Positions 34,189 through 42,943 of a DNA stretch of 64,000 nt are shown piece by piece; the first letter of the stretch is position 1; each line of letters starts with the position of its first letter. Made by a program: the position numbers and the translations under genes. Origin of the DNA: TMED14 sp041158165 (lineage in GTDB: Bacteria > Bacteroidota > Bacteroidia > Flavobacteriales > Schleiferiaceae); the NCBI GenBank assembly GCA_041158165.1, contig JBEBBW010000004.1, positions 1-64,000 of the forward strand, written 5' to 3'. The notes under the pieces were generated by a model that saw only the letters and a program-made list of their open reading frames with translations, ran no database searches and was not told the origin of the DNA.

Positions 34189-35151
34189 ATGGACTTTCGC
34201 GATCCCATCCGCGCCGAACTGGCCCAGTTTAACATGGATTTTCCGAAGGCATTTAGCTCGAAGGTTGCCCTGCTGGACTTGATTTTGCGCTACATCGTGC
34301 GGCAAAAAGGAAAGCAGCTACGGCCGTCGCTGGTGTTTTTGGTGGCCAAAGCGCTTGGCGAGGTTTCTGAGCGAACGTTTCGCGGCGCCACCCTGGTGGA
34401 ATTGATGCACACGGCGACGTTGGTTCACGACGACGTGGTCGATGAGTCGTCTGTACGGCGCTCAATGTTTTCGATTAATGCGCTGTGGAAAAACAAGATC
34501 GCCGTGCTAGTTGGCGACTACATGCTTTCGAGGGTGCTGCTGCTCGCGGTGGAATCGGGTGACCACGACCTGCTGCGCACCGTGAGTAGCGCAGTGCGTG
34601 CGATGAGCGAGGGCGAACTGCTGCAGATTGAGAAGGCCCGCCGATTAGATATTGATGAGTCGGTGTACTACGACATCATTCAGAAGAAAACGGCGTCGCT
34701 GATGGCGTCGTGCTGTGGCGTGGGCGCTGCGTCGGTGGGTGCTGACGAGGCGGCAGTTCGCCGGGCGGAGGCGTTTGGCAATGCCCTGGGCATGGCGTTT
34801 CAGATTCAAGACGATTTGCTGGACTACCAGGCCTATGGCGAAAGCGGAAAGCCTGCGGGAATTGACGTGCGCGACCAGAAGATGACGCTTCCATTGATTT
34901 TTGCGTTGCAGCAGGCCAATTCTGCCACAAAAAAGGAACTGATGCGCATCGTGCGCCGCAAGGCGAACGATCCCGATCGGATTCGCACGCTGATGACCGA
35001 CGTGGCTGTCCTCGGTGGCCTTGACTACGCCAAGAAGCGGCGCGACGAGTACTTGGGCGAAGCCCGCCGGATCTTGGCGGAGTTTCCGGCGGGCGACGCG
35101 CGCTCGGCCCTCGAAGTTTTGGTGGATTTCGTAGGCCAGCGGGCCAAATAA
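34189..35151 (+). CDS. Trans-polyprenyl diphosphate synthase
   Basis: A 320-residue isoprenoid chain-elongating enzyme (octaprenyl or similar), likely supplying the quinone side chain. First Asp-rich motif HDDVVDES (about residues 84-91), second QDDLLDY (about 207-213). RQKGKQLRPSLVFLVAKA near residue 40 is the IPP-binding region. It lies two bases after the DjlA-like gene. Exact product length cannot be assigned. Confidence 0.92.
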   Translation: MDFRDPIRAELAQFNMDFPKAFSSKVALLDLILRYIVRQKGKQLRPSLVFLVAKALGEVSERTFRGATLVELMHTATLVHDDVVDESSVRRSMFSINALWKNKIAVLVGDYMLSRVLLLAVESGDHDLLRTVSSAVRAMSEGELLQIEKARRLDIDESVYYDIIQKKTASLMASCCGVGAASVGADEAAVRRAEAFGNALGMAFQIQDDLLDYQAYGESGKPAGIDVRDQKMTLPLIFALQQANSATKKELMRIVRRKANDPDRIRTLMTDVAVLGGLDYAKKRRDEYLGEARRILAEFPAGDARSALEVLVDFVGQRAK

Positions 35152-35155
35152 TTCC

Positions 35156-35163
35156 TACCTTCA
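35156..35163 (+). promoter_or_regulatory. -7-like box for dnaG
   Basis: TACCTTCA, eight bases before the dnaG ATG. Confidence 0.35.
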
Positions 35164-35171
35164 TCCGTCCC

Positions 35172-37112
35172 ATGGGACTCATTTCATCTGCCACCATTGA
35201 CCGTATTCTCGATGCTGCCCGCATCGAAGAAGTCGTGGGTGAGTTCGTGACACTGAAGCGCAGCGGGGGCAGCTTTCGCGGACTAAGTCCCTTCACCCAG
35301 GAGAAGACGCCGTCGTTTTACGTCGTTCCGTCCAAGGGCATTTTTAAGTGCTTCTCGTCGGGCAAAGGGGGCTCGGTCGTAACGTTTTTGATGGAGCACG
35401 AGCAGCTGTCGTATCCCGACGCCTTGCGCTGGCTCGCCAAAAAGTACCAAATCGAGATTGAGGAAGAAGAAACTTCTCCTGAACAGGACGCAGTGCGCGA
35501 CCGCCGCGAGAGCATGTTTGCCCTTAATGCCTTCGCGCTCAAGCAGTTTAGCGAATGGATGTGGAACGACGACCATGGACGCGCTGTGGGCTTGGCCTAC
35601 TTCCGCGAGCGGGGTTTTACCGACGAAACGCTGCGCAAGTTTGAGCTCGGATTTCACTTGGAGGGCCGTGACGCTTTTGCCCAGGCGGCCAAGAAGGCGG
35701 GCTATCAAGAGGAGTTCCTCGAGGCTACGGGCTTGTGCATCAAGCGCGAAACGGGCGGGCTCGTCGATCGATTCTGGGGACGCGCGATGTTCCCGATTCA
35801 TTCACTCAGTGGGCGCGTGGTCGGTTTTGGCGGACGGGTACTTCGCAGTGACGCGAAGACGGCCAAGTACCTCAACAGTCCGGAATCGGAGATATACCAC
35901 AAATCCCAAGTGCTGTATGGCCTTTTTCAGGCCAAGCAGGCAATTAGCCGGGCGAATAAAGTCTACCTCGTCGAGGGCTACACCGACGTCATTAGCATGC
36001 ACCAAGCGGGGGTGCACAACGTGGTTTCGTCGAGCGGAACGGCGTTGACGATCGAACAGATTCGCCTAGTGAAGCGGCTGACCGAGCACGTGACGCTGCT
36101 GTACGACGGCGATAAGGCGGGAATTCGCGCTTCGTTCCGGGGTATTGACTTGTTGCTCGAAGAGGGGTTGTACGTGCGCGCCGTGCCCCTGCCTGCCGGG
36201 GAAGACCCGGATTCGCTGGCGCGGTCCATGGACGCCGAGTCGCTCCAGGCCTACTTGAACCAGCATGAGGTTGACTTCATGCAGTTTAAGGTCGAAGCGC
36301 TCACCGACGAGGGTGAGGCGCAAGATCCGATTCGCCGGGCAGAAGTAGTGCGCGACGTGGTGCAGTCGGTGGCGAAGATTCCGAATGCTATTCTGCGCGA
36401 GGTGTACTTGCGCGACAGCGCGCAGCGCCTCGGAATCGAAGAGCGCAGCCTTTATGCTGAAATGGAGCGCATCCGCGGCGCCGAACTGAAAAATGCGAGC
36501 CAGCGTCGCCCGGAGCGCGACCCCTATGAGGATCCGAATCCGCCCGAGATGCAGGTACAGCGGCCGCAGGCTCCGCGCCCGTTGGCCGTAGAAGAGGCGC
36601 TGATCAAGGTCCTGCTGCAGCACGGAAGCGACCGCGTAAAATGGAATGGCCCGGACGGCCAGGAACACGAAGATGCGGCTGCAGCGCTCATCCTTGACGA
36701 CGTCAGTGCCGACGAGCTCTCGTTTGCGCACGGCCCGTACCAGCATTTGTACAGCGAAATGCTGCGGGTATGGCAGGCCGAAGAGCGCCTACTCGGCCCC
36801 GAGTTTTTTGTGCGCCATGAAGACGCGAGCCTCGCCTCTACCGCGGCAGAATGCCTGACCGAGCGGCACCAACTCGCCGACTGGTCGCGCAAGAGCATTT
36901 ATATCGGTTCGGTAGAAGACCAGCTGTCGAACCACGTGCACGAATGCCTGCTACGCTTCAAGGAATACCGCCTCGAAGACCGAATTCGTGAATCATTGGC
37001 TGAGCTTTCGGCGCTGACCGACCCTGATGCCCGTGAGGCGAAATTGGCAGAATTCATGAGGATTCAAGCATTGCGCAATGCCCTTAGGGCCGAGCTTCAG
37101 CGCGTGGTATGA
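35172..37112 (+). CDS. dnaG: DNA primase
   Basis: A 646-residue primase that makes RNA primers at the replication fork. The N-terminal CHC2 domain has lost most zinc ligands: the usual Cys/His/Cys/Cys are Ser39, Thr42, Cys60 and Ser63, although the surrounding PFTQEKTPSF is intact. The TOPRIM/catalytic core is normal (GRVVGFGGRVL, YLVEGYTDVISMHQAG, LLYDGDKAGIRAS). The C-terminal helicase-binding region is present. Reduced zinc sites also occur in other Flavobacteriia primases, from memory, so function is probably kept. Confidence 0.95.
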   Translation: MGLISSATIDRILDAARIEEVVGEFVTLKRSGGSFRGLSPFTQEKTPSFYVVPSKGIFKCFSSGKGGSVVTFLMEHEQLSYPDALRWLAKKYQIEIEEEETSPEQDAVRDRRESMFALNAFALKQFSEWMWNDDHGRAVGLAYFRERGFTDETLRKFELGFHLEGRDAFAQAAKKAGYQEEFLEATGLCIKRETGGLVDRFWGRAMFPIHSLSGRVVGFGGRVLRSDAKTAKYLNSPESEIYHKSQVLYGLFQAKQAISRANKVYLVEGYTDVISMHQAGVHNVVSSSGTALTIEQIRLVKRLTEHVTLLYDGDKAGIRASFRGIDLLLEEGLYVRAVPLPAGEDPDSLARSMDAESLQAYLNQHEVDFMQFKVEALTDEGEAQDPIRRAEVVRDVVQSVAKIPNAILREVYLRDSAQRLGIEERSLYAEMERIRGAELKNASQRRPERDPYEDPNPPEMQVQRPQAPRPLAVEEALIKVLLQHGSDRVKWNGPDGQEHEDAAAALILDDVSADELSFAHGPYQHLYSEMLRVWQAEERLLGPEFFVRHEDASLASTAAECLTERHQLADWSRKSIYIGSVEDQLSNHVHECLLRFKEYRLEDRIRESLAELSALTDPDAREAKLAEFMRIQALRNALRAELQRVV

Positions 37113-37118
37113 TCGTTG

Positions 37119-37126
37119 TACCTTGG
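37119..37126 (+). promoter_or_regulatory. -7-like box for the holin-like gene
   Basis: TACCTTGG, five bases before the ATG at 37132. Confidence 0.4.
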
Positions 37127-37131
37127 CTACC

Positions 37132-37509
37132 ATGAATGCTCCCAACCGCCCCTCATGGGGTGTTCGCCTCATCGCCCGCACGTTGGCGGCGTTTGGCACG
37201 GCTTGGATCCTTCCGAGCGTAGACCTCGACAAGTTCACTACGGCCATTTGGTTGTCGGTGGTTTTGGCTTTGCTCAACAGCACGGTCAAGCCGCTGCTGG
37301 TGCTTTTCACGATTCCCCTGACGGTTTTTTCGTTCGGACTCTTCCTCTTGGTCATCAATGCCGGGGTGGTACTGCTCGCAAGCGATTGGGTCGATGGGTT
37401 CGCGGTGGGCGGATTTTGGTCCGCACTTGCCTTTAGTGTGGTGTATTCCGCTCTATCGAGCATGCTCGAGGGGCAGTGGAAGCTGCGCGTGGCGCGCTTC
37501 AAATCCTAA
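37132..37509 (+). CDS. Phage holin family 4 / YvlD-like membrane protein
   Basis: A 125-residue protein with four hydrophobic helices, of the family named after phage holins but usual in bacterial chromosomes (YvlD-like); not a sign of a prophage. The conserved LNSTVKPLLVLFTIPLTVFSFGLFLLVINA segment is present. The ATG at 37132 is favoured by its spacing to a -7 box; a reading from 37078 overlaps dnaG. Confidence 0.8.
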   Translation: MNAPNRPSWGVRLIARTLAAFGTAWILPSVDLDKFTTAIWLSVVLALLNSTVKPLLVLFTIPLTVFSFGLFLLVINAGVVLLASDWVDGFAVGGFWSALAFSVVYSALSSMLEGQWKLRVARFKS

Positions 37510-37514
37510 GGGCC

Positions 37515-38069
37515 CTATTGCTGGCCTACGACGCCGCCGGCAATCAAGTACTTCATGATGTCGCCCGTCTTGCCGTTAAGGGGCTCGATGTAGCTCTGGG
37601 GCACGACGTACATGTCGCCCATGATGGTAAGCGCAAGCGGAACGTACACCATGACAAATCCTTCGGGCGCGTTGCCGAGCTCCTTTAGGGTTTCGTCGGT
37701 TACGAACCCCACCTTGCGCACTTCGCTGTCTGGGGCCATTCGGACCAAAACCGCGTGCTCAAATCCCTTCTTTTTGCCCGTGAGGCTCTTCATCACGTCT
37801 TTGGTCGAACTGTAGACGAGTTTGACTAAGGGCAGCTTTTCGAGGAGTCCGTCCACCAGCTTGACAAGCGGAGTTCGAACGGCGAAGTTTCCGAGGTATC
37901 CGATTGCCGTCACCCCAACAAGCAACGAGAGCAGTCCCAGGCCCGGCAAATCAAACGGAATGATGGAGTCCAGCGTGCTTAGCGACCAGTAGAGGGCATA
38001 CACGGTGAGGGCCAGGGGCGTCGTGTAGAGCAGTCCCTGAACGAAGTAGTTGACGAGGCGGTTTTTCAT
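37515..38069 (-). CDS. DUF502 family membrane protein
   Basis: A 184-residue protein with two membrane helices near the N-terminus (about 12-32 and 45-66) and a soluble C-terminal domain. Typical DUF502 segments are PLVKLVYSSTKDVMKSL and VYVPLALTIMGDMYVVP. Function is unknown. It overlaps the MmcQ gene by four bases (ATGA) and is the last gene of the long minus-strand operon. Confidence 0.85.
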   Translation of the reverse strand: MKNRLVNYFVQGLLYTTPLALTVYALYWSLSTLDSIIPFDLPGLGLLSLLVGVTAIGYLGNFAVRTPLVKLVDGLLEKLPLVKLVYSSTKDVMKSLTGKKKGFEHAVLVRMAPDSEVRKVGFVTDETLKELGNAPEGFVMVYVPLALTIMGDMYVVPQSYIEPLNGKTGDIMKYLIAGGVVGQQ

Positions 38070-38425
38070 AGTGGAGGATAATTGGCTTGGGTTTTTTTGG
38101 GAAGTCCGGCGACGACCAAATTGTAGGACTGGCGTATCCAGGCGGCCACGGTGCGCGACGGGGCGGTTCCGTCAAGCCGCACCGCACTCCAGTGTACCGG
38201 GCTCATGTGGGAAGCCCGTTCCAGGCAGGGGTATTCGGCGCGCAGGTCGTCGAGCTGGTCGGGCGGAAACTTGAGGGCCATGCCCACGGGTTCGGGTTCG
38301 TCGAGCGGAAGTATGGCGAACATCTTGCCTGCGACCTTCAGCACGAGGTGGTCTGGCCCAAAGGGCGTAGTCACTTCAGCGTGGGGGAGTTCCGAGGCGT
38401 AGGCCAGGGCTTCATCGAAGTTCAT
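38066..38425 (-). CDS. MmcQ/YjbR family protein
   Basis: A 119-residue CyaY-like fold protein of the MmcQ/YjbR family, proposed but not proven to bind DNA. It shows the family PHAEVTTPFGPDHLVLKVAGKMFA and the C-terminal WIRQSYNLVVAGLPKK segments. It lies three bases after the ATL gene. Confidence 0.88.
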   Translation of the reverse strand: MNFDEALAYASELPHAEVTTPFGPDHLVLKVAGKMFAILPLDEPEPVGMALKFPPDQLDDLRAEYPCLERASHMSPVHWSAVRLDGTAPSRTVAAWIRQSYNLVVAGLPKKTQANYPPL

Positions 38426-38428
38426 AGA

Positions 38429-38761
38429 CTAAAGGTCGCGCATTGGGTCCCAAAAGTGGCGCTCAAAGTGCTGGATTTGATCGTCTACGATCTCGATGCC
38501 CTCGGCTTCGAGCTGCTGCTGCATGGCGGTGAAGCCGCCGAAGTGGTGCTTGCCCGTGAGGACGCCGAGGCGGTTGACCACGCGGTGGGCGGGCACGTCG
38601 GGCAGGCTGTGGGCTGCGTTCATGGCGTAGCCGACGGTTCGGGCTCCGCCCGCGCTGCCGAGGTAGCGGGCAATGGCGCCGTAGCTGGTGACTCGGCCGG
38701 CAGGAATCTGGCGGACGACCGCGTAGACGCGCTGAAAAAAGTCGGATTCCGGCGCGCTCAC
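38429..38761 (-). CDS. Alkyltransferase-like protein (ATL)
   Basis: A 110-residue MGMT-fold protein. The methyl-accepting Cys of the PCHRV motif is replaced by Ala58 (PAHRVVNR), so it cannot transfer alkyl groups. It keeps the DNA-binding helix and arginine finger region (RTVGYAMNAA). Such ATL proteins bind O6-alkylguanine and direct nucleotide excision repair. It overlaps trmB by four bases. Confidence 0.9.
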   Translation of the reverse strand: MSAPESDFFQRVYAVVRQIPAGRVTSYGAIARYLGSAGGARTVGYAMNAAHSLPDVPAHRVVNRLGVLTGKHHFGGFTAMQQQLEAEGIEIVDDQIQHFERHFWDPMRDL

Positions 38762-39432
38762 GCGAAGCGGAACTTGAGGTACGTAATCGTTTTGCCCTTG
38801 TCCATGAACAGCCGCTCGTAGTAGGTCTGGCAGGCAAATGCCACGTGGTCAGGGTAGGGCTCAAGCTGGCGGTACACGTCGTGGTAGCTCTCGAGTACTT
38901 CATGGCCTTGGAGCTCGAGGATTCCGTGGAGGTAGCCGTGCAGGAATTCGCTGTCGGTTTTCAGGTGCAGCAGGCCTCCAGGTTTGAGCAGCCGGCGGTA
39001 GCGGGCGAGAAACACTGGATTGACCATGCGGTGCTTGGCGCGCTGAAACTTGATTTGCGGGTCCGGGAAGGTGATCCAGAGCTCGTCGATTTCGCCGGGG
39101 GCGAAGGCCTGCTCGAGCCACTCGATGCGGGTGCGCAGAAAGCCAACCTGGTTAAGGCCCTCGGCTTGGGCCTCTTTGGCGCCCTTCCAGATGCGGGCAC
39201 CTTTAATGTCAATACCAAGGTAGCTTTTGTCGGGCTCGCGCCGGGCCAGGGCCACCGTGTATTCGCCGCGTCCGCAGCCGAGTTCCACCACGAGGGGGCG
39301 TTCTGAGGCAAAAAACGCAGACTTCCATTGCCCGCGCAGGCGGAATTCCCCTAGTATTTCTTCTTTGCTCGGTTGGACCACATGGGGCATGGCGTCCAAC
39401 TCGGCGAACTTAAGGAGTTTGCCTTTTCCCAT
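38758..39432 (-). CDS. trmB: tRNA (guanine46-N7)-methyltransferase
   Basis: A 224-residue SAM-dependent enzyme. The motif I segment VVELGCGRGEYTVALA, the YLGIDIKGARIWKGAKEA segment and the WITFPDPQIK substrate motif are present. It has its own -7 box inside the end of recJ, four bases before the ATG, although it also lies in the recJ operon. Confidence 0.94.
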   Translation of the reverse strand: MGKGKLLKFAELDAMPHVVQPSKEEILGEFRLRGQWKSAFFASERPLVVELGCGRGEYTVALARREPDKSYLGIDIKGARIWKGAKEAQAEGLNQVGFLRTRIEWLEQAFAPGEIDELWITFPDPQIKFQRAKHRMVNPVFLARYRRLLKPGGLLHLKTDSEFLHGYLHGILELQGHEVLESYHDVYRQLEPYPDHVAFACQTYYERLFMDKGKTITYLKFRFA

Positions 39433-39435
39433 GGG

Positions 39436-41142
39436 TCAAAGGTAGGCCTGTCCTGACGTCGGCTGGAGGTCAAGGAGCCGCGCCTGTACGCTGCGTTCAC
39501 CTCGGTATTCGTTCCACGAGAGCTGGAAGGCGGCGTCGACCAGTCCTTCGGGTACGGGGTCGTCGCCCCACTGGAATTGGATTCCGCGCAAGGAGCGCTG
39601 GCGAAAGGGATCAAAGAGTTCAACCTGAAGGTGTTCGCCCTCGGCGCCCACTTTTTTGGTGTAGGCCAGCTCCACGCCACGAACGCCCCAAACTGGCGCG
39701 GGATTGCCCACGCCAAACGGCTCAAGGCGGTCTTGGAGCTGGAGCAAGCGGGGGGTGACTTCGTCAATGCGAAGCACGACGTCTACTGCAATCTGGGGCT
39801 GGCGCATGGATTCCGGCCAGCGACGATCAACCGCCGCGTTCAAGGCCACCCGAAAATCGTCGAGCTTTTCCGGTTTGCACGTCATGCCGGCGGCGGCTTT
39901 GTGGCCCCCGAACTGAATGAGGTGTTCGCTGGCGTCGTCTAAAGCGGCATACAGGTCAAGGCCTGGCGCACTCCGCGCGCTACCCGAAAGCACACCTTCG
40001 TGCTCAGTGAAGGCAACCACCGGTCGGTAAAAGCGTTCGGCCACGCGCTGAGCAATGAGCCCTACGATGCCTTTGTGCCAGTCGGGGTGGTAGAGGACCA
40101 GAGCTAAATCGTCAGACACGGCTTCGGCCATTTCGAGGGCTTCGTCGACCATGCGGCGTTCGGTGCTGCGGCGGGTGGTATTGAGGTCGTGAAGGTCTTG
40201 GCTGAAGCGCTCGATGGGCCCCGTGTCGGTGGCGGTCAGCAACTGTACGGCGCGAAGTCCATGGTCCATGCGGCCAGCCGCGTTGATTTTTGGGGCGACA
40301 CTAAAACTGAGGTCGCGGGCACTCACGGGACCACGGCGTTCCCCAATGAGGGCTTGAATTGCGGGCCGAGGCTGGCTGTTAATCAGTTCCATGCCTTGAA
40401 TCAGCCAGCGGCGGTTGAGGCCGACCATCGGTACCATGTCGGCGGCAATGCTCAACGCCAGCAGGTCGAGATGGGCATCGAGTTGGGCGGAATCGAGCCC
40501 GGCCGCCTCGTAGGCACTGCGCCATAGCATAAAACCAACGCCGCAGCCCGAAAGGTAGGTGTGGCCAAAGCGGCAGTCGCTTCGAAGCGGGTCCAGTACG
40601 GCAAGCGCGTTGGGCAAGCGATCTTCGGGCTGGTGGTGGTCTGCAACGATTACATCGAGTCCGCGCGCCACGGCGTAGTCAATTTCGTCAAAGGCCTTCA
40701 CGCCGCAGTCAAGCGCAATAAGCACCTTGGCGCCCAGCTCCACGGCGCGGTCAATTCCAGCAATGGAGAGTCCGTAGCCTTCGCGGTACCGGTCTGGAAT
40801 GTAGGCCTCGCTGAGCCACCCTCCAGCGCGCAGGGCCAGCGTGCCCACCGACACCGCGGTGGTGCCGTCGACGTCGTAGTCGCCAAACAAAAACACCAAT
40901 TCTCCTTGAGCGCGGGCGAGCGCAAGGCGTTCGGCCGCCTCGGGCATTCCGGCCATATCGAGCGGGTTCACTTCGCCGGGGTCGGTGCCCTGAATCCAGT
41001 CGCGAACTTCGTCGAGGTCTCTGAACCCGCGCAACGCCAAAAGTTCGGCCATCGGACGGTCCACCTGCGTTTCGAGCGCGGCGACGGCCGAGGGGTCTGG
41101 CTTGGGAGGAAGGGTCCACCACTTGCGGCGCGAACGGCTCAT
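39436..41142 (-). CDS. recJ: Single-stranded-DNA-specific exonuclease RecJ
   Basis: A 568-residue 5'-3' exonuclease of the DHH superfamily acting in repair. Manganese-binding motifs DYDVDGTTA and VIVADHHQPED are followed by DHHA1 motifs (GSARSAPGLDLYAAL, FGGHKAAAGMT). An OB domain ends the protein. It overlaps the upstream aro gene by four bases (ATGA). Confidence 0.95.
   Translation of the reverse strand: MSRSRRKWWTLPPKPDPSAVAALETQVDRPMAELLALRGFRDLDEVRDWIQGTDPGEVNPLDMAGMPEAAERLALARAQGELVFLFGDYDVDGTTAVSVGTLALRAGGWLSEAYIPDRYREGYGLSIAGIDRAVELGAKVLIALDCGVKAFDEIDYAVARGLDVIVADHHQPEDRLPNALAVLDPLRSDCRFGHTYLSGCGVGFMLWRSAYEAAGLDSAQLDAHLDLLALSIAADMVPMVGLNRRWLIQGMELINSQPRPAIQALIGERRGPVSARDLSFSVAPKINAAGRMDHGLRAVQLLTATDTGPIERFSQDLHDLNTTRRSTERRMVDEALEMAEAVSDDLALVLYHPDWHKGIVGLIAQRVAERFYRPVVAFTEHEGVLSGSARSAPGLDLYAALDDASEHLIQFGGHKAAAGMTCKPEKLDDFRVALNAAVDRRWPESMRQPQIAVDVVLRIDEVTPRLLQLQDRLEPFGVGNPAPVWGVRGVELAYTKKVGAEGEHLQVELFDPFRQRSLRGIQFQWGDDPVPEGLVDAAFQLSWNEYRGERSVQARLLDLQPTSGQAYL
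39437..39444 (-). promoter_or_regulatory. Internal -7 box for trmB
   Basis: TACCTTTG on the minus strand, a perfect match, overlapping the recJ stop codon and ending four bases before the trmB ATG. Confidence 0.55.
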
Positions 41143-42248
41143 GCTTCGTCGCGTCGTTGGGCTTGATAAATGGCCGCTTGGTGCTGCACCGAGTACCGGT
41201 GGACCAGTTCAAAAAAAGCTTTGACGTACTTGGGGTCAAGGCCTTGTTGCTGGGCCTGAGCTTCGCGCTGTTCGAGCATATCTACCCAACGGTCCATCTG
41301 GAAGACACTGGCACCCTGCTGCAGCTTGCGGTGGGCCAAGCGCTCCACAATGACCTGGCGTTGCTGAATCAGGTCCACGAACTGGGCGTCGATCTGATCA
41401 AGTGCTTCGCGGTCCGTACTAAGACTTAGGGCAAGGGCCACAGGATCGGCCGACTCAATGTACCCGGCTAAACGGTCAAGTAACGATGAGAAGCGTTCAG
41501 GGGTAAGCTGCTGGGCAGCGTCACTTAGCGCATCGTCAGGCTGTGGATGAATCTCAATCATAAGCCCGTCGAGGGCAAGGTCCATGGCAATTTGGGCTAC
41601 CGACTCGACTAGGTCCCGCTGGCCCGCAATATGGCTGGGATCACAAAAAATGGGCAAGTCCGGAGCCAAGCGCCGAAGCTCAAAGCTCAATTCCCATCGA
41701 GGGTCGTTTCGGTAAGGCTCAGGATGGGTGGCAAAAAAGCCGCGGTGTACGGCCGCGAGGTCGCTAAGGCCCATCTTGTCAAGGCGTTCCAGGGCACCCA
41801 ACCACAGTCCAACGTCGGCGTGTATGGGGTTTTTAACCAAAACAGGAACGGCAGAACCCTTTAGGGCTTCGGCGATTTCTTGTACGTAAAACGGATTGAC
41901 GGTCGTTCGGGCTCCGATCCACACGGCGTCAGCGCCCGCGGCGAGTGCGCGCTCCACGTGCTGGGGGTTGCCCACTTCAACCACAAAGGGGAGGCCCACT
42001 TCGGCCCTCATGATTTGCAGCCACTCGAGGGCATTGTAGCCTGCGCCCTCAAACGCACCGGGACGGGTGCGCGGCTTCCACACTCCGGCGCGGAAGAGTT
42101 GGGTGCGGCCGTCGGCTTTCAGGGCCCGGGCCGTTTCAAGGACTTGGTCAAGGGATTCGGCCGAACAGGGTCCGGCAATTACCCAGGGCTGACCCGATTC
42201 GGGACTCCAGTGACCAAACGGACGGTGGCGGCGGGCGGCGGCGCTCAT
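41139..42248 (-). CDS. Bifunctional DAHP synthase / chorismate mutase
   Basis: A 369-residue fusion. Residues about 1-265 are a DAHP synthase of the KDO8P-like (type I beta) family, with IAGPCSAES (about 24-32), GARTTVNPFYVQEIAEAL and DPSHIAGQRDLV. Residues about 275-365 are an AroQ-type (type II) chorismate mutase (LDQIDAQFVDLIQQRQVIV). This gives the first committed step and the branch to prephenate, typically with feedback control. It overlaps rsmI and recJ by four bases each. Confidence 0.93.
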   Translation of the reverse strand: MSAAARRHRPFGHWSPESGQPWVIAGPCSAESLDQVLETARALKADGRTQLFRAGVWKPRTRPGAFEGAGYNALEWLQIMRAEVGLPFVVEVGNPQHVERALAAGADAVWIGARTTVNPFYVQEIAEALKGSAVPVLVKNPIHADVGLWLGALERLDKMGLSDLAAVHRGFFATHPEPYRNDPRWELSFELRRLAPDLPIFCDPSHIAGQRDLVESVAQIAMDLALDGLMIEIHPQPDDALSDAAQQLTPERFSSLLDRLAGYIESADPVALALSLSTDREALDQIDAQFVDLIQQRQVIVERLAHRKLQQGASVFQMDRWVDMLEQREAQAQQQGLDPKYVKAFFELVHRYSVQHQAAIYQAQRRDEA

Positions 42249-42943
42249 GCTTCAGTTGCTTTAGTGGAGCCCGTGGCTCCTTCTAAAATAACCACGAGTT
42301 CGCCCCGGGGTTCAACTTGGGCAAAATACGCTTGAAGGTCGGCTGCGTTGCCGCGGTGGTAGGTCTCGTGCAGTTTCGAAAGTTCACGGACAACGCACAT
42401 TCCGCGGTCTGGACCCAGCCATTCCACTACTTCGTCGAGCAGCTTGCGCAGGCGGTGCGGAGACTCGTAGGCCACAATGGTGCGCACCTCAGTGCGCCAG
42501 CTTTGTATTCGCGTTTGCCGCCCTTTTTTCTGTGGCACAAATCCCTCAAAAACAAACCGATCGCAGGGGAATCCGCTCGCCACCAGTGCTGGAATGAGGG
42601 CAGTTGGACCGGGCAGGGCTTCGACTACGAGCCCGGCTTCGATGCAGGCCCGAACGAGTAAAAACCCCGGGTCGCTGATCCCCGGTGTGCCGGCGTCGCT
42701 CGCTAGGGCAACGTGGCCAGCGCTTTCGGCCACAAGGCGCACTAAGGAGGCCGCTTGTGCGTGCTCGTTGTGCATGTGGTAGGGCCGAAGTTTGGCCTCT
42801 AAACCTAACAATTTCAGCAACTTACCCGTGGTTCGGGTGTCTTCAGCAAGTACGAGCTCCGCGTCGACGAGCGCCGTTTTGGCGCGGTCGGTGATGTCTC
42901 CGAGGTTGCCCAGCGGAGTTGGAACGAGTACCAGCTTGCCCAT
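42245..42943 (-). CDS. rsmI: 16S rRNA (cytidine1402-2'-O)-methyltransferase
   Basis: A 232-residue tetrapyrrole-methylase-fold enzyme. Motifs VPTPLGNLGDITDRA, ASDAGTPGISDPG and LPGPTALIPALVASG are clear. It starts one base after the stop of the upstream repeat-containing gene and overlaps the next gene by four bases. Confidence 0.95.
   Translation of the reverse strand: MGKLVLVPTPLGNLGDITDRAKTALVDAELVLAEDTRTTGKLLKLLGLEAKLRPYHMHNEHAQAASLVRLVAESAGHVALASDAGTPGISDPGFLLVRACIEAGLVVEALPGPTALIPALVASGFPCDRFVFEGFVPQKKGRQTRIQSWRTEVRTIVAYESPHRLRKLLDEVVEWLGPDRGMCVVRELSKLHETYHRGNAADLQAYFAQVEPRGELVVILEGATGSTKATEA

Noticed and set aside
37132..37509. Prophage remnant because of the holin-family protein
   Set aside because: This family is common in bacterial chromosomes; no other phage gene is nearby.
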